Below, one piece after another: positions 33,557 through 42,498 of a stretch of 64,000 bases of DNA. Source of the stretch: an uncultured Bacteroides sp. (GTDB lineage: Bacteria; Bacteroidota; Bacteroidia; Bacteroidales; Bacteroidaceae); NCBI GenBank assembly GCA_900766195.1, contig CAAFUN010000098.1, forward strand, positions 62,001 to 126,000. Reading direction: 5' to 3'. Within the stretch, counting starts at the first letter, position 1. The number at the start of each line of letters is the position of its first letter. The notes beneath the pieces are model-generated. The model saw nothing but the letters and a program-made list of their open reading frames with translations. It had not been told where the DNA came from and searched no databases. The position numbers were made by a program, and so were the translations under genes.

Positions 33557-35283
33557 TAGCTAATCTTCTCTATCCAACCTGTTACATCATTTACTGTAGG
33601 GTTGGTAAGTTCCAATTTATATTTTTTATTTATGCCGCAAATATCCATGTGGAGCTTTTGCGGGTTTACATCTTTCATGTCTTCTATAGTGTTATATCCT
33701 GCTTTCTGGATAACCGGCACCCAATCTTCGGCAATACCTAATGCCATATATTTACTTGCCGGATCTTTCTTTACTGTTTTTTCAGGACGCATTTGCGGGA
33801 AGAATAATACTTCCTGAATGGTTGTTTGTCCTGTCATTAGCATAACTAAACGATCCATTCCAATACCCATACCCGAAGTAGGAGGCATGCCATACTCTAA
33901 TGCGCGAACAAAGTCTGTGTCAATAAACATAGCCTCGTCATCTCCTTTTTCGCTCAAACGAAGCTGATCTTGAAAACGATTTAGCTGGTCTATAGGATCA
34001 TTCAATTCAGAGTATGCATTGGCTAGCTCTTTACCGTTAACCATAAGTTCAAATCTTTCGGTTAGGTCAGGGTTGCTACGGTGACGTTTGCAAAGCGGTG
34101 ACATCTCAATAGGATAGTCGGTAATAAACGTTGGCTGTATATAATTACCTTCACAAAACTCTCCAAAGATTTCATCAATCAGCTTTCCTTTACCCATCGT
34201 CTCATCTACTTCCATCTTCAACTTTTGGCATACCTCGCGGATTTGTTGTTCGTCCATTCCGTTGAGATCGTAGCCGGTAAATTCCTTGATGGAATCAAGC
34301 ATTGTGATGCGCTTGTATGGCGTTTTAAAGTTGATTACATTATCACCAACTTTAAGTTCAGTTGTTCCGTTTACATCCAGACAAATCTTCTCGATCATAT
34401 TCTCCGTGAAAGTCATCATCCAATTGTAATCTTTGTAGGATACGTAGATTTCCATAGCGGTGAATTCGGGATTGTGAGTACGATCCATTCCTTCGTTACG
34501 GAAATTTTTGGAGAATTCATATACACCTTCAAAACCACCAACGATGAGGCGTTTTAAATAGAGCTCATCGGCAATACGAAGATACAATGGAATATCCAAG
34601 GCATTGTGATGTGTGATAAATGGACGTGCTGATGCTCCACCAGGGATAGATTGGAGAATAGGTGTCTCTACTTCCAGATAACCGCGTGAATTGAAATATT
34701 CGCGCATTGAACTGTATACTTTGGTGCGCTTGATAAAGATATCTTTAACACCGTCATTCACTGCAAGGTCTACATATCGTTGACGGTAGCGCATTTCCGG
34801 ATCTTCAAAAGAATCGTAGGTTACGCCATCTTTGTATTTTACTGTGGGCAGCGGTTTGATGGATTTTGAAAGAACAGTTAGGCGTTGTGCATGAACACTG
34901 ATCTCACCCATTTGAGTACGAAAGACAAATCCTTCTATTCCGATGAAATCGCCCAAATCAAGCAGGCGTTTGAATACTGAATTATAGAGTTCTTTGTCTT
35001 CTCCGGGACAAATATCATCGCGGGTTATATATACTTGGATGCGCCCTTTGGAGTCTTGTAATTCAACAAATGAAGCTTTGCCCATCACTCGACGACCCAT
35101 CATTCGTCCTGCAATAGATACTTGACGAGGTTCTGCATCATCTTTGAATTCGTTTTTTATATCGGTGGAGAAAGCGTTGGTCACATACTCTGCGGCGGGA
35201 TAGGGCTCAATTCCCATTGCCCGAAGTTCATTCATGCTGTTACGTCGAATGATCTCTTGTTCACTTAGTTCTAATACATTCAT
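33556..35283 (-). CDS. lysS: Lysyl-tRNA synthetase, class II
   Basis: A 575-residue enzyme. The N-terminal OB-fold anticodon-binding domain (about 55-160) is followed by a class II core with motif 2 (FRNEGMDRTHNPEF) and motif 3 (GMGIGMDRLVM). A C-terminal extension of about 70 residues beyond motif 3 is present, as in other Bacteroides. The frame opens at 35313, but a -7 box lies there (35311-35318), so 35283 (MNVLELSEQE) is the likely start. It is the first gene of the lysS-gpsA-pgi operon. Confidence 0.97.
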   Translation of the reverse strand: MNVLELSEQEIIRRNSMNELRAMGIEPYPAAEYVTNAFSTDIKNEFKDDAEPRQVSIAGRMMGRRVMGKASFVELQDSKGRIQVYITRDDICPGEDKELYNSVFKRLLDLGDFIGIEGFVFRTQMGEISVHAQRLTVLSKSIKPLPTVKYKDGVTYDSFEDPEMRYRQRYVDLAVNDGVKDIFIKRTKVYSSMREYFNSRGYLEVETPILQSIPGGASARPFITHHNALDIPLYLRIADELYLKRLIVGGFEGVYEFSKNFRNEGMDRTHNPEFTAMEIYVSYKDYNWMMTFTENMIEKICLDVNGTTELKVGDNVINFKTPYKRITMLDSIKEFTGYDLNGMDEQQIREVCQKLKMEVDETMGKGKLIDEIFGEFCEGNYIQPTFITDYPIEMSPLCKRHRSNPDLTERFELMVNGKELANAYSELNDPIDQLNRFQDQLRLSEKGDDEAMFIDTDFVRALEYGMPPTSGMGIGMDRLVMLMTGQTTIQEVLFFPQMRPEKTVKKDPASKYMALGIAEDWVPVIQKAGYNTIEDMKDVNPQKLHMDICGINKKYKLELTNPTVNDVTGWIEKIS

Positions 35284-35310
35284 CTCGTTGTACATTAACA
35301 CAATTTGGGG

Positions 35311-35318
35311 CAAAAATA
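35311..35318 (-). promoter_or_regulatory. Predicted -7 box of the lysS-gpsA-pgi operon
   Basis: Minus-strand TATTTTTG matches TAnnTTTG, 28 bp upstream of the preferred lysS start. Confidence 0.5.
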
Positions 35319-35328
35319 CGAAACATTT

Positions 35329-35358
35329 CTTGTATCTGCCATATATTTTTTATTTTTG
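35329..35358 (+). promoter_or_regulatory. Predicted promoter of the cytidylate kinase-like gene
   Basis: CTTG at 35329-35332 and TATTTTTG at 35351-35358, spaced by 18 bp and 27 bp upstream of the start at 35386. It is back-to-back with the lysS promoter. Confidence 0.55.
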
Positions 35359-35385
35359 TTGTCTGTAACCAATATAATCAGAGCT

Positions 35386-36015
35386 ATGGATAAGAAGTAT
35401 GTAATTAATATAGGACGCCAATTGGGAAGTGGCGGGCGTGAGATCGGAGAAAAGCTTGCTGCACGCTTGGGGATTGATTTTTATGATAAGGAATTGATAA
35501 CGTTGGCTTCTGAAAAGAGTGGCTTATGTCGTGAGTTCTTTGAAAAAGCTGATGAACGAACCCCTGGTTCTGTTTTCTCAGGACTTTTTGGTGGGCGCTT
35601 TGCTTTTATAGCCGAAGGAGCTGTCCCGTCGACTAACTTTTTGAGTAATGATGCACTTTTCAAAGTGCAAAGTGATGTAATACGACAGTTGGCATCAGAG
35701 AAATCTTGTCTCTTTGTTGGCCGATGTGCCGATTATATTCTACGCGATCATCCTTATTGTGTTAATGTTTTTATTTCTGCATCCCGTGAAGACCGGATAA
35801 GACGTATCTGTGAACAATATAAGGTAAATCGTGATGATGCTGCCAACCTTATGGAGAAGGCTGATAAGAAGCGCTCCGGATATTATAACTATTACAGTCT
35901 TAAAACATGGGGAGCTGCTTCCACATATCATCTTTGCGTTGATTCCTCAAAGTTAGGAGTCGAAAAGACTATAGCATTTATTGAAGCATATGTAAAAGCA
36001 GCTGTTGCTGATTGA
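35386..36015 (+). CDS. Cytidylate kinase-like family protein
   Basis: A 209-residue P-loop protein. The N-terminal INIGRQLGSGGREIGEKLA element is the variant phosphate-binding loop of the cytidylate-kinase-2 family (PF13189 type), and VGRCADYIL and the VNRDDAANLMEKADKKR lid-like segment follow. It likely phosphorylates CMP or a related nucleotide, but this branch is poorly characterised and may act on other substrates. The frame opens at 35305; 35386 is preferred because the promoter lies between. Confidence 0.85.
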   Translation: MDKKYVINIGRQLGSGGREIGEKLAARLGIDFYDKELITLASEKSGLCREFFEKADERTPGSVFSGLFGGRFAFIAEGAVPSTNFLSNDALFKVQSDVIRQLASEKSCLFVGRCADYILRDHPYCVNVFISASREDRIRRICEQYKVNRDDAANLMEKADKKRSGYYNYYSLKTWGAASTYHLCVDSSKLGVEKTIAFIEAYVKAAVAD

Positions 36016-36047
36016 TTTAGCTTAAAGAAACTTACGATATTCTAATC

Positions 36048-37712
36048 CTACATCATTAGCAATAAAATCATCTGTCCCGCTAGGATACGTAGAAACATTG
36101 TCAGTGGATATACTGTGGAATATCCTACTGATGGTGCGTCATTCCCTGCAGCCTGATTAGCATATGCCAATGCAGGAGGATCGGTACAACTACCAGCTAT
36201 TAACCCCATTAATGTGAAATAGTTGATTTTGTAATACAGCCGGGCAATGACGCCTACAATAACTAAGGGGAGTACTGTAATAAGGAATCCATATCCGACA
36301 TATAACAAACCATCACCTTTTACAACAGTTTCGATAAAATGTTCGCCGGCTTCAATTCCTACACTGGCAAGAAATAAGACAATACCAATCTCACGAAGCA
36401 TCAAGTTGGCACTTATTGTAGTGTATGTGACTAATTTTAATTTATGTCCGAACTGTCCAATTAAGATTGCAACAACAAGTGGTCCTCCAGCTAAACCTAA
36501 TTTTACAGGAGTGGGTATTCCTGGAAAAGCTATGGGAAGGCTTCCGAGTAGAATTCCTAAAAATATGCCGACGAATATAGTCACAATATTGGGAGTGTCT
36601 AATCTTTTAAGTGAATTACCTAAAGCATTGGCTACGCGCTCTACTGCATCTTGTTGTCCCACTACCATGACGCGATCTCCTACTTGTAAAGTCAGATTAG
36701 GATCGGCAAATAAATCCATACCCGAACGGTTGACGCGCGTTATATTGACTCCATATAAATTGCGAAATTGCATGCTTCCCAGTCTTTTCCCGTTGATTTC
36801 GGATTTAGTGATAAGAATGCGTCGAGACACCATAGGTACATCTTGCTTTTCCCAGTCCACTTCTATTCTTTTTCCGATAAATACGGCTATTGCTTCTGCA
36901 TCTTCTTCTGTACAGACAATAAACAGTTGATCTCCAATAGTAAATGTTGTATGATCTTCGGGTATACTAACATGGCCTTCATGACGAATACGCGAACATA
37001 CAAATTGACGTCCTAGAAATTGTTTAATTTGCTCAAGGCTCTTTCCTGCAATGGATTCGTTATGAACTTCCAGTTGCAACAGATGTGGCTTGTGCTTGAG
37101 ATCATTATTTTTTGTTTGGAGCTCTTTCTCTTCCTTTGAGAGATTTATTCTGAAAAGATATCGAATGACAATAATTGAACCGATAATACCGACTACTCCT
37201 AGTGGATAAGCGCAAGCATACCCTAATGCAATAGGGTCGCCTGTATAGTGTAATTGGTTTAATGCTTCTTGTGCTGCTCCTAATCCAGGAGTATTGGTTA
37301 CTGCACCGTATAGGATACCAATCATCATCGGTAATTGTATGCGTCCACCAAGAATGAAATAGATTGTCAAAGCAATTGCTATGTTCAATAACACAATACC
37401 TACTGCAAGCATATTGAGAGTTATCCCTCCTTTTTTAAAGGATGAAAAGAAAGACGGGCCAACTTGCAAACCTATACAAAAAACGAAAATGATTAATCCG
37501 AATTCACGGATGAAATGTAAAATATGGCTTTCACCTGTAAAGCCAAAGTGTCCCATTAATATTCCAGCAAAGAGAACAAAAGTGACGCCTAACGAAATTC
37601 CAAAGATTTTGATTTTACCAAGCAATACGCCAGTTGAAATAACAAATGCGTATAAGCAGACAATATGGGCCACTGAGGAAGGATCCCATAACAAACTTTC
37701 AAGCCAATCCAT
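36048..37712 (-). CDS. AspT/YidE/YbjL-family transporter with two TrkA-C domains
   Basis: A 554-residue inner-membrane protein. Five or six helices precede a cytosolic region (about 195-375) with two RCK/TrkA-C domains (patterns FTIGDQLFIV and LQVGDRVMVVG), followed by another membrane half ending near the C-terminus. The conserved GSCTDPPALAYA and GAVTNTPGLGAAQEAL motifs in the two halves mark the aspartate:alanine exchanger superfamily. The substrate is unknown; the TrkA-C domains suggest ligand gating. A well-formed promoter lies upstream. Confidence 0.9.
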   Translation of the reverse strand: MDWLESLLWDPSSVAHIVCLYAFVISTGVLLGKIKIFGISLGVTFVLFAGILMGHFGFTGESHILHFIREFGLIIFVFCIGLQVGPSFFSSFKKGGITLNMLAVGIVLLNIAIALTIYFILGGRIQLPMMIGILYGAVTNTPGLGAAQEALNQLHYTGDPIALGYACAYPLGVVGIIGSIIVIRYLFRINLSKEEKELQTKNNDLKHKPHLLQLEVHNESIAGKSLEQIKQFLGRQFVCSRIRHEGHVSIPEDHTTFTIGDQLFIVCTEEDAEAIAVFIGKRIEVDWEKQDVPMVSRRILITKSEINGKRLGSMQFRNLYGVNITRVNRSGMDLFADPNLTLQVGDRVMVVGQQDAVERVANALGNSLKRLDTPNIVTIFVGIFLGILLGSLPIAFPGIPTPVKLGLAGGPLVVAILIGQFGHKLKLVTYTTISANLMLREIGIVLFLASVGIEAGEHFIETVVKGDGLLYVGYGFLITVLPLVIVGVIARLYYKINYFTLMGLIAGSCTDPPALAYANQAAGNDAPSVGYSTVYPLTMFLRILAGQMILLLMM

Positions 37713-37757
37713 AGTATTATGTGTAATTATTTCGATTTATTGTTAAATAAAGATAAG

Positions 37758-37788
37758 CAAAGGTAGTTATTAGGAATAATCTGACAAA
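37758..37788 (-). promoter_or_regulatory. Predicted promoter of the AspT/YidE-type transporter
   Basis: On the minus strand TTTG (37785-37788) and TACCTTTG (37758-37765) are spaced exactly 19 bp, a full match to the Bacteroidetes -33/-7 consensus, 46 bp upstream of the start. Confidence 0.7.
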
Positions 37789-37878
37789 ATGTTTGAAACC
37801 ATTTATTTTTGATTTCAGAATAATATTGCTCCTATGAGGTGTGTATGGCCTTTGTTCTTCATTTTTATCCCTGAAAAA

Positions 37879-37908
37879 CTTGTTATTGATGCTAATTGAT
37901 TATATTTG
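37879..37908 (+). promoter_or_regulatory. Predicted promoter of mutA-mutB
   Basis: CTTG at 37879-37882 and TATATTTG at 37901-37908, spaced by 18 bp, about 70 bp upstream of mutA. Confidence 0.55.
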
Positions 37909-37978
37909 CAAGTCGTTATTATTAAATAATGAGTGGAAAGTTAACGAATAGAATTTATCTTTTAATTTTAAATAAACT

Positions 37979-39880
37979 ATGGCAGACAGTAAAGAAAAAT
38001 TCTTTTCAGATTTCCCTCCAGTATCAACAGATACATGGATGGAAAAGGTTACCGCCGATTTAAAAGGTGCGGACTTTGAAAAGAAGCTTGTGTGGAAAAC
38101 GAATGAAGGCTTTAAAGTTAAGCCTTTCTATCGTATGGAAGATCTTGAAGAATTGAAAACAACGGATTCACTTCCAGGAGTCTTTCCTTATTTAAGAGGT
38201 ACTAAAAAAAACACAAATGTCTGGATGGTCAGACAAGAAATTTCCGTTGTAAATGCAAAAGATGCCAATGCTAAGGCTTTGGATATTCTTAATAAAGGTA
38301 TTGATTCACTTTCTTTCCATCTGAAAGCGAAGGATTTGAATGAAGAGTATATCGATGTTTTGCTTGAAGGTATTTGTGCTGACTGTGTAGAACTGAACTT
38401 TTCTATTTGTCAGAAGCATGCAGTCCGTCTAGCAGAGATTCTGGTGAAGTATTTCGGTAAGAAAGATTATGATTTGACGAAACTGTATGGTTCCATCAAT
38501 TATGATTATTTCAATAAGATGCTTACGAAGGGAAAAGAAGACGGCGACTTGGTACAAACTGGCAAGGCTTTGATAGAGGCTACTTCGGCGCTGCCTAAAT
38601 ATCGTGTACTGAATGTAACTGCACTGAGCTTGAATAATGCTGGTGCTTATATTTATCAGGAACTAGGATATGCACTTGCATGGGGGAATGAGTACATGAA
38701 CTTGTTTACCGAAGCTGGATTACCTGCTGCTTTGGTGGCAAAAAAGATTAAGTTTAATTTTGGTATCAGCTCCAACTATTTTCTTGAAATAGCTAAATTC
38801 CGTGCAGCTCGAATGTTGTGGGCAAATATTGTAGCTTCTTATCATCCTGAATGTTTGCGTGATTGTGAGAATAAGGGAGAGAACGGAGAGTGTCGTTGCG
38901 CTGCAAAAATGAGTGTGCACGCCGAGACATCCTCTTTTAATCTTACTCTTTTTGATCCTTATGTGAATCTTCTTCGAACACAGACCGAGGCAATGAGTGC
39001 AGCTCTTGCCGGAGTGGATTCCATGACGGTGAGTCCGTTTGACAAAACATATAAGACGGCAGATGATTTTTCGGAACGCATGGCGCGCAATCAACAATTA
39101 TTGTTGAAGGAGGAATCTCATTTTGACAAAGTTGTTGATCCGGCAGGTGGTTCCTACTATATAGAGAATCTTACGGTAGCTATAGCCAAGCAAGCTTGGG
39201 AGCTGTTTCTTTCCGTTGAAGAGAACGGAGGATTTTACTCTCTAGTAAAAGCGGGTGGCGTGCAGGAGACTGTAAATGCAAGTAATAAGGAGCGGCATGA
39301 TTCGGTGGCTAAGCGAAAAGAAGTATTATTGGGTACGAATCAATATCCTAATTTTACAGAGAAAGCAGGTGACCATAAACCTATGGATGCTGTGTGTTGC
39401 TGCGGTGGTGAAGCGGATCATTGTCACAAAGATATCTCAACCCTTACTTTAGAACGTGCGGCAAGTGAATTTGAAGCACTTCGTCTTGAAACGGAGGCAT
39501 CCGGTAAACGTCCGAAGGCATTTATGCTCACTATTGGTAACTTGGCTATGCGTCAAGCACGTGCACAATTCTCCTGCAACTTCTTAGCATGTGCAGGGTA
39601 TGAAGTGGTGGATAATCTGGGATTTGAAACCGTTGAGGCAGGAGTTGAAGCGGCTATGGCTGCTAAAGCGGATATTGTGGTGCTTTGTTCGAGTGACGAT
39701 GAATATGTAGAATATGCAATTCCAGCTTACAAGGCTGTGAATGGTCGTGCTTTGTTTATTGTGGCAGGTGCTCCTGCTTGCATGGACGAACTTAAGGCCG
39801 CCGGGATAGAAAACTTTATTCATGTCCGCGTCAACGTGCTGAAAACGTTGAAGGAATACAATGCTAAACTATTGAAGTAA
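37979..39880 (+). CDS. mutA: Methylmalonyl-CoA mutase, small subunit
   Basis: A 633-residue non-catalytic partner of MutB in the heterodimeric enzyme that interconverts succinyl-CoA and methylmalonyl-CoA for propionate formation. It has a TIM-barrel region (about 60-430) and a C-terminal domain that resembles the B12-binding fold (510-633) but lacks the DxHxxG cobalt-ligand motif, as expected for MutA. Two cysteine clusters are notable: Cys292, Cys296, Cys305 and Cys307, and a Cys473-475 run with HCH near 481-483. It is one base upstream of mutB. Confidence 0.95.
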   Translation: MADSKEKFFSDFPPVSTDTWMEKVTADLKGADFEKKLVWKTNEGFKVKPFYRMEDLEELKTTDSLPGVFPYLRGTKKNTNVWMVRQEISVVNAKDANAKALDILNKGIDSLSFHLKAKDLNEEYIDVLLEGICADCVELNFSICQKHAVRLAEILVKYFGKKDYDLTKLYGSINYDYFNKMLTKGKEDGDLVQTGKALIEATSALPKYRVLNVTALSLNNAGAYIYQELGYALAWGNEYMNLFTEAGLPAALVAKKIKFNFGISSNYFLEIAKFRAARMLWANIVASYHPECLRDCENKGENGECRCAAKMSVHAETSSFNLTLFDPYVNLLRTQTEAMSAALAGVDSMTVSPFDKTYKTADDFSERMARNQQLLLKEESHFDKVVDPAGGSYYIENLTVAIAKQAWELFLSVEENGGFYSLVKAGGVQETVNASNKERHDSVAKRKEVLLGTNQYPNFTEKAGDHKPMDAVCCCGGEADHCHKDISTLTLERAASEFEALRLETEASGKRPKAFMLTIGNLAMRQARAQFSCNFLACAGYEVVDNLGFETVEAGVEAAMAAKADIVVLCSSDDEYVEYAIPAYKAVNGRALFIVAGAPACMDELKAAGIENFIHVRVNVLKTLKEYNAKLLK

Positions 39881-39881
39881 G

Positions 39882-42032
39882 ATGAGAAGAGATTTTAAAA
39901 ACCTAGATATATATGCTGCTTTTCAACCGACAGACGGTGCTGAGTGGCAGAAATCCAATCACATTACGGCCGATTGGAAAACACCGGAACATATAGAGGT
40001 GAAGCCGGTTTATACAAAAGAGGATCTTGAGGGCATGGAGCATTTGAATTATGCTGCCGGTATTCCTCCATTTTTGCGTGGCCCTTACTCGGTGATGTAC
40101 ACCTTACGCCCGTGGACTATCCGTCAGTATGCCGGATTCTCTACAGCCGAAGAATCTAATGCGTTTTACCGACGTAATCTGGCTTCAGGTCAGAAAGGAC
40201 TTTCGGTAGCTTTCGACCTTGCCACTCACCGTGGATATGATCCCGATCACGAACGTGTGGTAGGTGATGTGGGTAAAGCAGGTGTATCCATCTGCTCGTT
40301 GGAAAACATGAAAGTGTTGTTTGATGGCATTCCACTGAATAAGATGTCCGTGTCTATGACAATGAATGGTGCTGTGCTTCCTATTATGGCGTTTTATATC
40401 AACGCCGGATTGGAGCAGGGTGCTAAACTGGAAGAAATGGCGGGTACAATCCAGAATGATATTCTGAAGGAATTCATGGTGCGTAATACCTATATTTATC
40501 CACCTGCATTTTCTATGAAGATTATCTCCGATATCTTTGAGTATACTTCTCAGAAGATGCCTAAATTCAACTCCATTTCCATCTCCGGTTACCACATGCA
40601 GGAAGCTGGTGCAACGGCGGACATTGAGTTGGCTTATACGCTTGCTGATGGTTTGGAATACTTGCGTGCTGGTGTGGCTGCAGGTATTGACATCGATGCC
40701 TTTGCACCGCGCCTTTCCTTCTTCTGGGCCATCGGTACGAACCATTTCATGGAAATTGCTAAAATGAGAGCTGCCCGTATGTTGTGGTCGAAGATTGTGA
40801 AGCGCTTCAATCCGAAGAATCCGAAATCTTTGGCACTACGTACACACTCTCAAACATCGGGTTGGTCGCTTACCGAACAAGATCCTTATAATAATGTGGG
40901 GCGCACCTGCATTGAGGCAATGGCTGCTGCATTGGGGCATACGCAATCTTTGCATACTAATGCGCTGGATGAGGCTATCGCTTTGCCAACCGACTTTTCT
41001 GCTCGTATTGCCCGTAATACACAGATTTATATTCAGGAGGAGACTTATATCTGTAAGAATGTTGATCCTTGGGGTGGTTCTTATTATGTGGAGTCATTGA
41101 CCAATGAACTTGCTCATAAGGCTTGGGAACTTATTCAGGAAATAGAGAGTCTGGGTGGAATGGCAAAGGCTATTGAAACAGGAATTCCTAAGATGCGTAT
41201 TGAAGAAGCAGCTGCTCGCACGCAAGCGCGTATTGATAGCGGTACACAGACTATTGTTGGTGTTAATAGATACCGTTTGGATAAAGAAGCACCGATTGAT
41301 ATTCTGGAGATTGACAATACTGCGGTGCGTAAGGAACAGATTGAAAACTTGAAGCGGTTGAAGGAAGGCCGCAATCAAGCCGAGGTAGACAAAGCATTGG
41401 AAGCCATTACCGAGTGTGTGAAGACGGGTAAGGGAAATCTGCTGGAACTGGCGGTGGAAGCTGCTCGTGTGCGTGCTACACTGGGTGAGATTTCTTATGC
41501 TTGCGAGCAGATAGTAGGACGTTATAAAGCTATAATCAGAACAATATCAGGCGTGTATTCATCAGAAAGTAAAAACGATGCGGACTTCAAGCGTGCTTGT
41601 GAACTGACCGAGAAGTTTGCTAAGAAAGAGGGACGTCAACCACGTATTATGGTTGCCAAGATGGGGCAGGACGGTCATGACCGTGGTGCTAAAGTTGTTG
41701 CTACAGGTTATGCCGATTGCGGTTTCGATGTGGATATGGGGCCTTTGTTCCAGACTCCGGCCGAGGCTGCACGCGAAGCTGTGGAGAATGATGTAAACGT
41801 TGTAGGTGTTTCTTCACTTGCAGCAGGACATAAAACGTTGATTCCTCAGATTATAGAGGAATTGAAGAAGTTGGGGCGTGAGGATATTGTCGTTATTGCA
41901 GGAGGAGTAATCCCTTCACAAGATTATGACTTCCTTTACAAAGCCGGTGTGGCTGCCATCTTCGGACCCGGTACTCCGGTAGCAAAAGCTGCTTGTCAGA
42001 TTCTGGAGATACTGTTGGATGAAGACGCTTAA
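39882..42032 (+). CDS. mutB: Methylmalonyl-CoA mutase, large (catalytic) subunit
   Basis: A 716-residue adenosylcobalamin-dependent mutase. The barrel contains the substrate-binding TYTLRPWTIRQYAGF-like stretch (here MYTLRPWTIRQYAGF) and RTHSQTSGWSLTEQDPYNN. The B12 domain carries DGHDRG with cobalt-ligand His599 and GVSSLAAGHKTL. Length is close to other MutB proteins. It is co-transcribed with mutA, and a strong terminator follows 33 bp after the stop. Confidence 0.98.
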   Translation: MRRDFKNLDIYAAFQPTDGAEWQKSNHITADWKTPEHIEVKPVYTKEDLEGMEHLNYAAGIPPFLRGPYSVMYTLRPWTIRQYAGFSTAEESNAFYRRNLASGQKGLSVAFDLATHRGYDPDHERVVGDVGKAGVSICSLENMKVLFDGIPLNKMSVSMTMNGAVLPIMAFYINAGLEQGAKLEEMAGTIQNDILKEFMVRNTYIYPPAFSMKIISDIFEYTSQKMPKFNSISISGYHMQEAGATADIELAYTLADGLEYLRAGVAAGIDIDAFAPRLSFFWAIGTNHFMEIAKMRAARMLWSKIVKRFNPKNPKSLALRTHSQTSGWSLTEQDPYNNVGRTCIEAMAAALGHTQSLHTNALDEAIALPTDFSARIARNTQIYIQEETYICKNVDPWGGSYYVESLTNELAHKAWELIQEIESLGGMAKAIETGIPKMRIEEAAARTQARIDSGTQTIVGVNRYRLDKEAPIDILEIDNTAVRKEQIENLKRLKEGRNQAEVDKALEAITECVKTGKGNLLELAVEAARVRATLGEISYACEQIVGRYKAIIRTISGVYSSESKNDADFKRACELTEKFAKKEGRQPRIMVAKMGQDGHDRGAKVVATGYADCGFDVDMGPLFQTPAEAAREAVENDVNVVGVSSLAAGHKTLIPQIIEELKKLGREDIVVIAGGVIPSQDYDFLYKAGVAAIFGPGTPVAKAACQILEILLDEDA

Positions 42033-42065
42033 TATCTTCGGTCCTTCATTGACATAACATAAAGT

Positions 42066-42110
42066 AAGCCGGTATTCATGTGTTTCCAAGCAATGAATAC
42101 CGGCTTTTTA
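42066..42110 (+). terminator. Intrinsic terminator of mutAB
   Basis: aagccggtattcat (42066-42079) and atgaataccggctt (42093-42106) form a perfect 14-bp stem with a 13-nt loop, followed by a T run. Confidence 0.9.
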
Positions 42111-42136
42111 TTCTACAGATAGTAGCATCTTGCTGT

Positions 42137-42223
42137 TTCCCTTAGCGGAAACTGTAGTTCCCATTAGCGGAAACGCTCGTTCCTATTAAGGGAAACTGCC
42201 GTTCCCATATAGAGAAACTGTCA
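42137..42223. repeat. Four-copy 22-bp tandem repeat
   Basis: Units begin at 42137, 42158, 42180 and 42202 with consensus TTCCCATTAGCGGAAACTGNNG, the first unit being 21 bp. Each unit is an imperfect dyad (TTCCC...GGGAA type). It shares the TAGCGGAA core with the two 92-bp hairpin elements. It lies between the mutAB terminator and the end of the leftward GH43 gene. Confidence 0.8.
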
Positions 42224-42498
42224 TGTTTCATTGTCTTGACTATGCCTGTATTTATTTCATACTTTTAGGTTATACTTTCTGTTTCACTCTACATCTGATA
42301 AATACTTTTCCTATTTCACTTTACATGTTAATCTGTTTATTCCTGATTAGGTTTAAACAGTCTTATATTTTAACAGAAGAGTGTCATACTCTGATTTCTT
42401 TTCTCAAAGTTAATACAATTTAGCTTCTACTGTCTGACAAGAGTAATGTGTATATTTACATCTCAATCTGGTGCTTGTTCTCATTGCCTCCGTTAAAG

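Larger units (their letters stand above)
42033..42498. other. Intergenic region after mutB
   Basis: This 466-bp region contains the mutAB terminator and the 22-bp tandem repeat. The remainder (about 42224-42498) is AT-rich; one 66-codon open frame there has no family resemblance and is not called. Confidence 0.6.

Noticed and set aside
36247..36930. 227-codon open frame on the plus strand
   Set aside because: It is antisense to the AspT/YidE-type transporter, rich in Pro/Thr/Ile as expected from a shadow frame, and has no start context or family motif.
40185..40745. 186-codon open frame on the minus strand
   Set aside because: Antisense to mutB, His/Thr-rich shadow composition, no supporting features.
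42137..42223. Possible CRISPR array
   Set aside because: Units are contiguous 21-22 bp repeats without unique spacers and no cas genes are present.
42223..42423. 66-codon hydrophobic open frame after the 22-bp repeats
   Set aside because: It starts inside the end of the tandem repeat, has no promoter, and has random hydrophobic composition from AT-rich DNA; not enough to call a gene.
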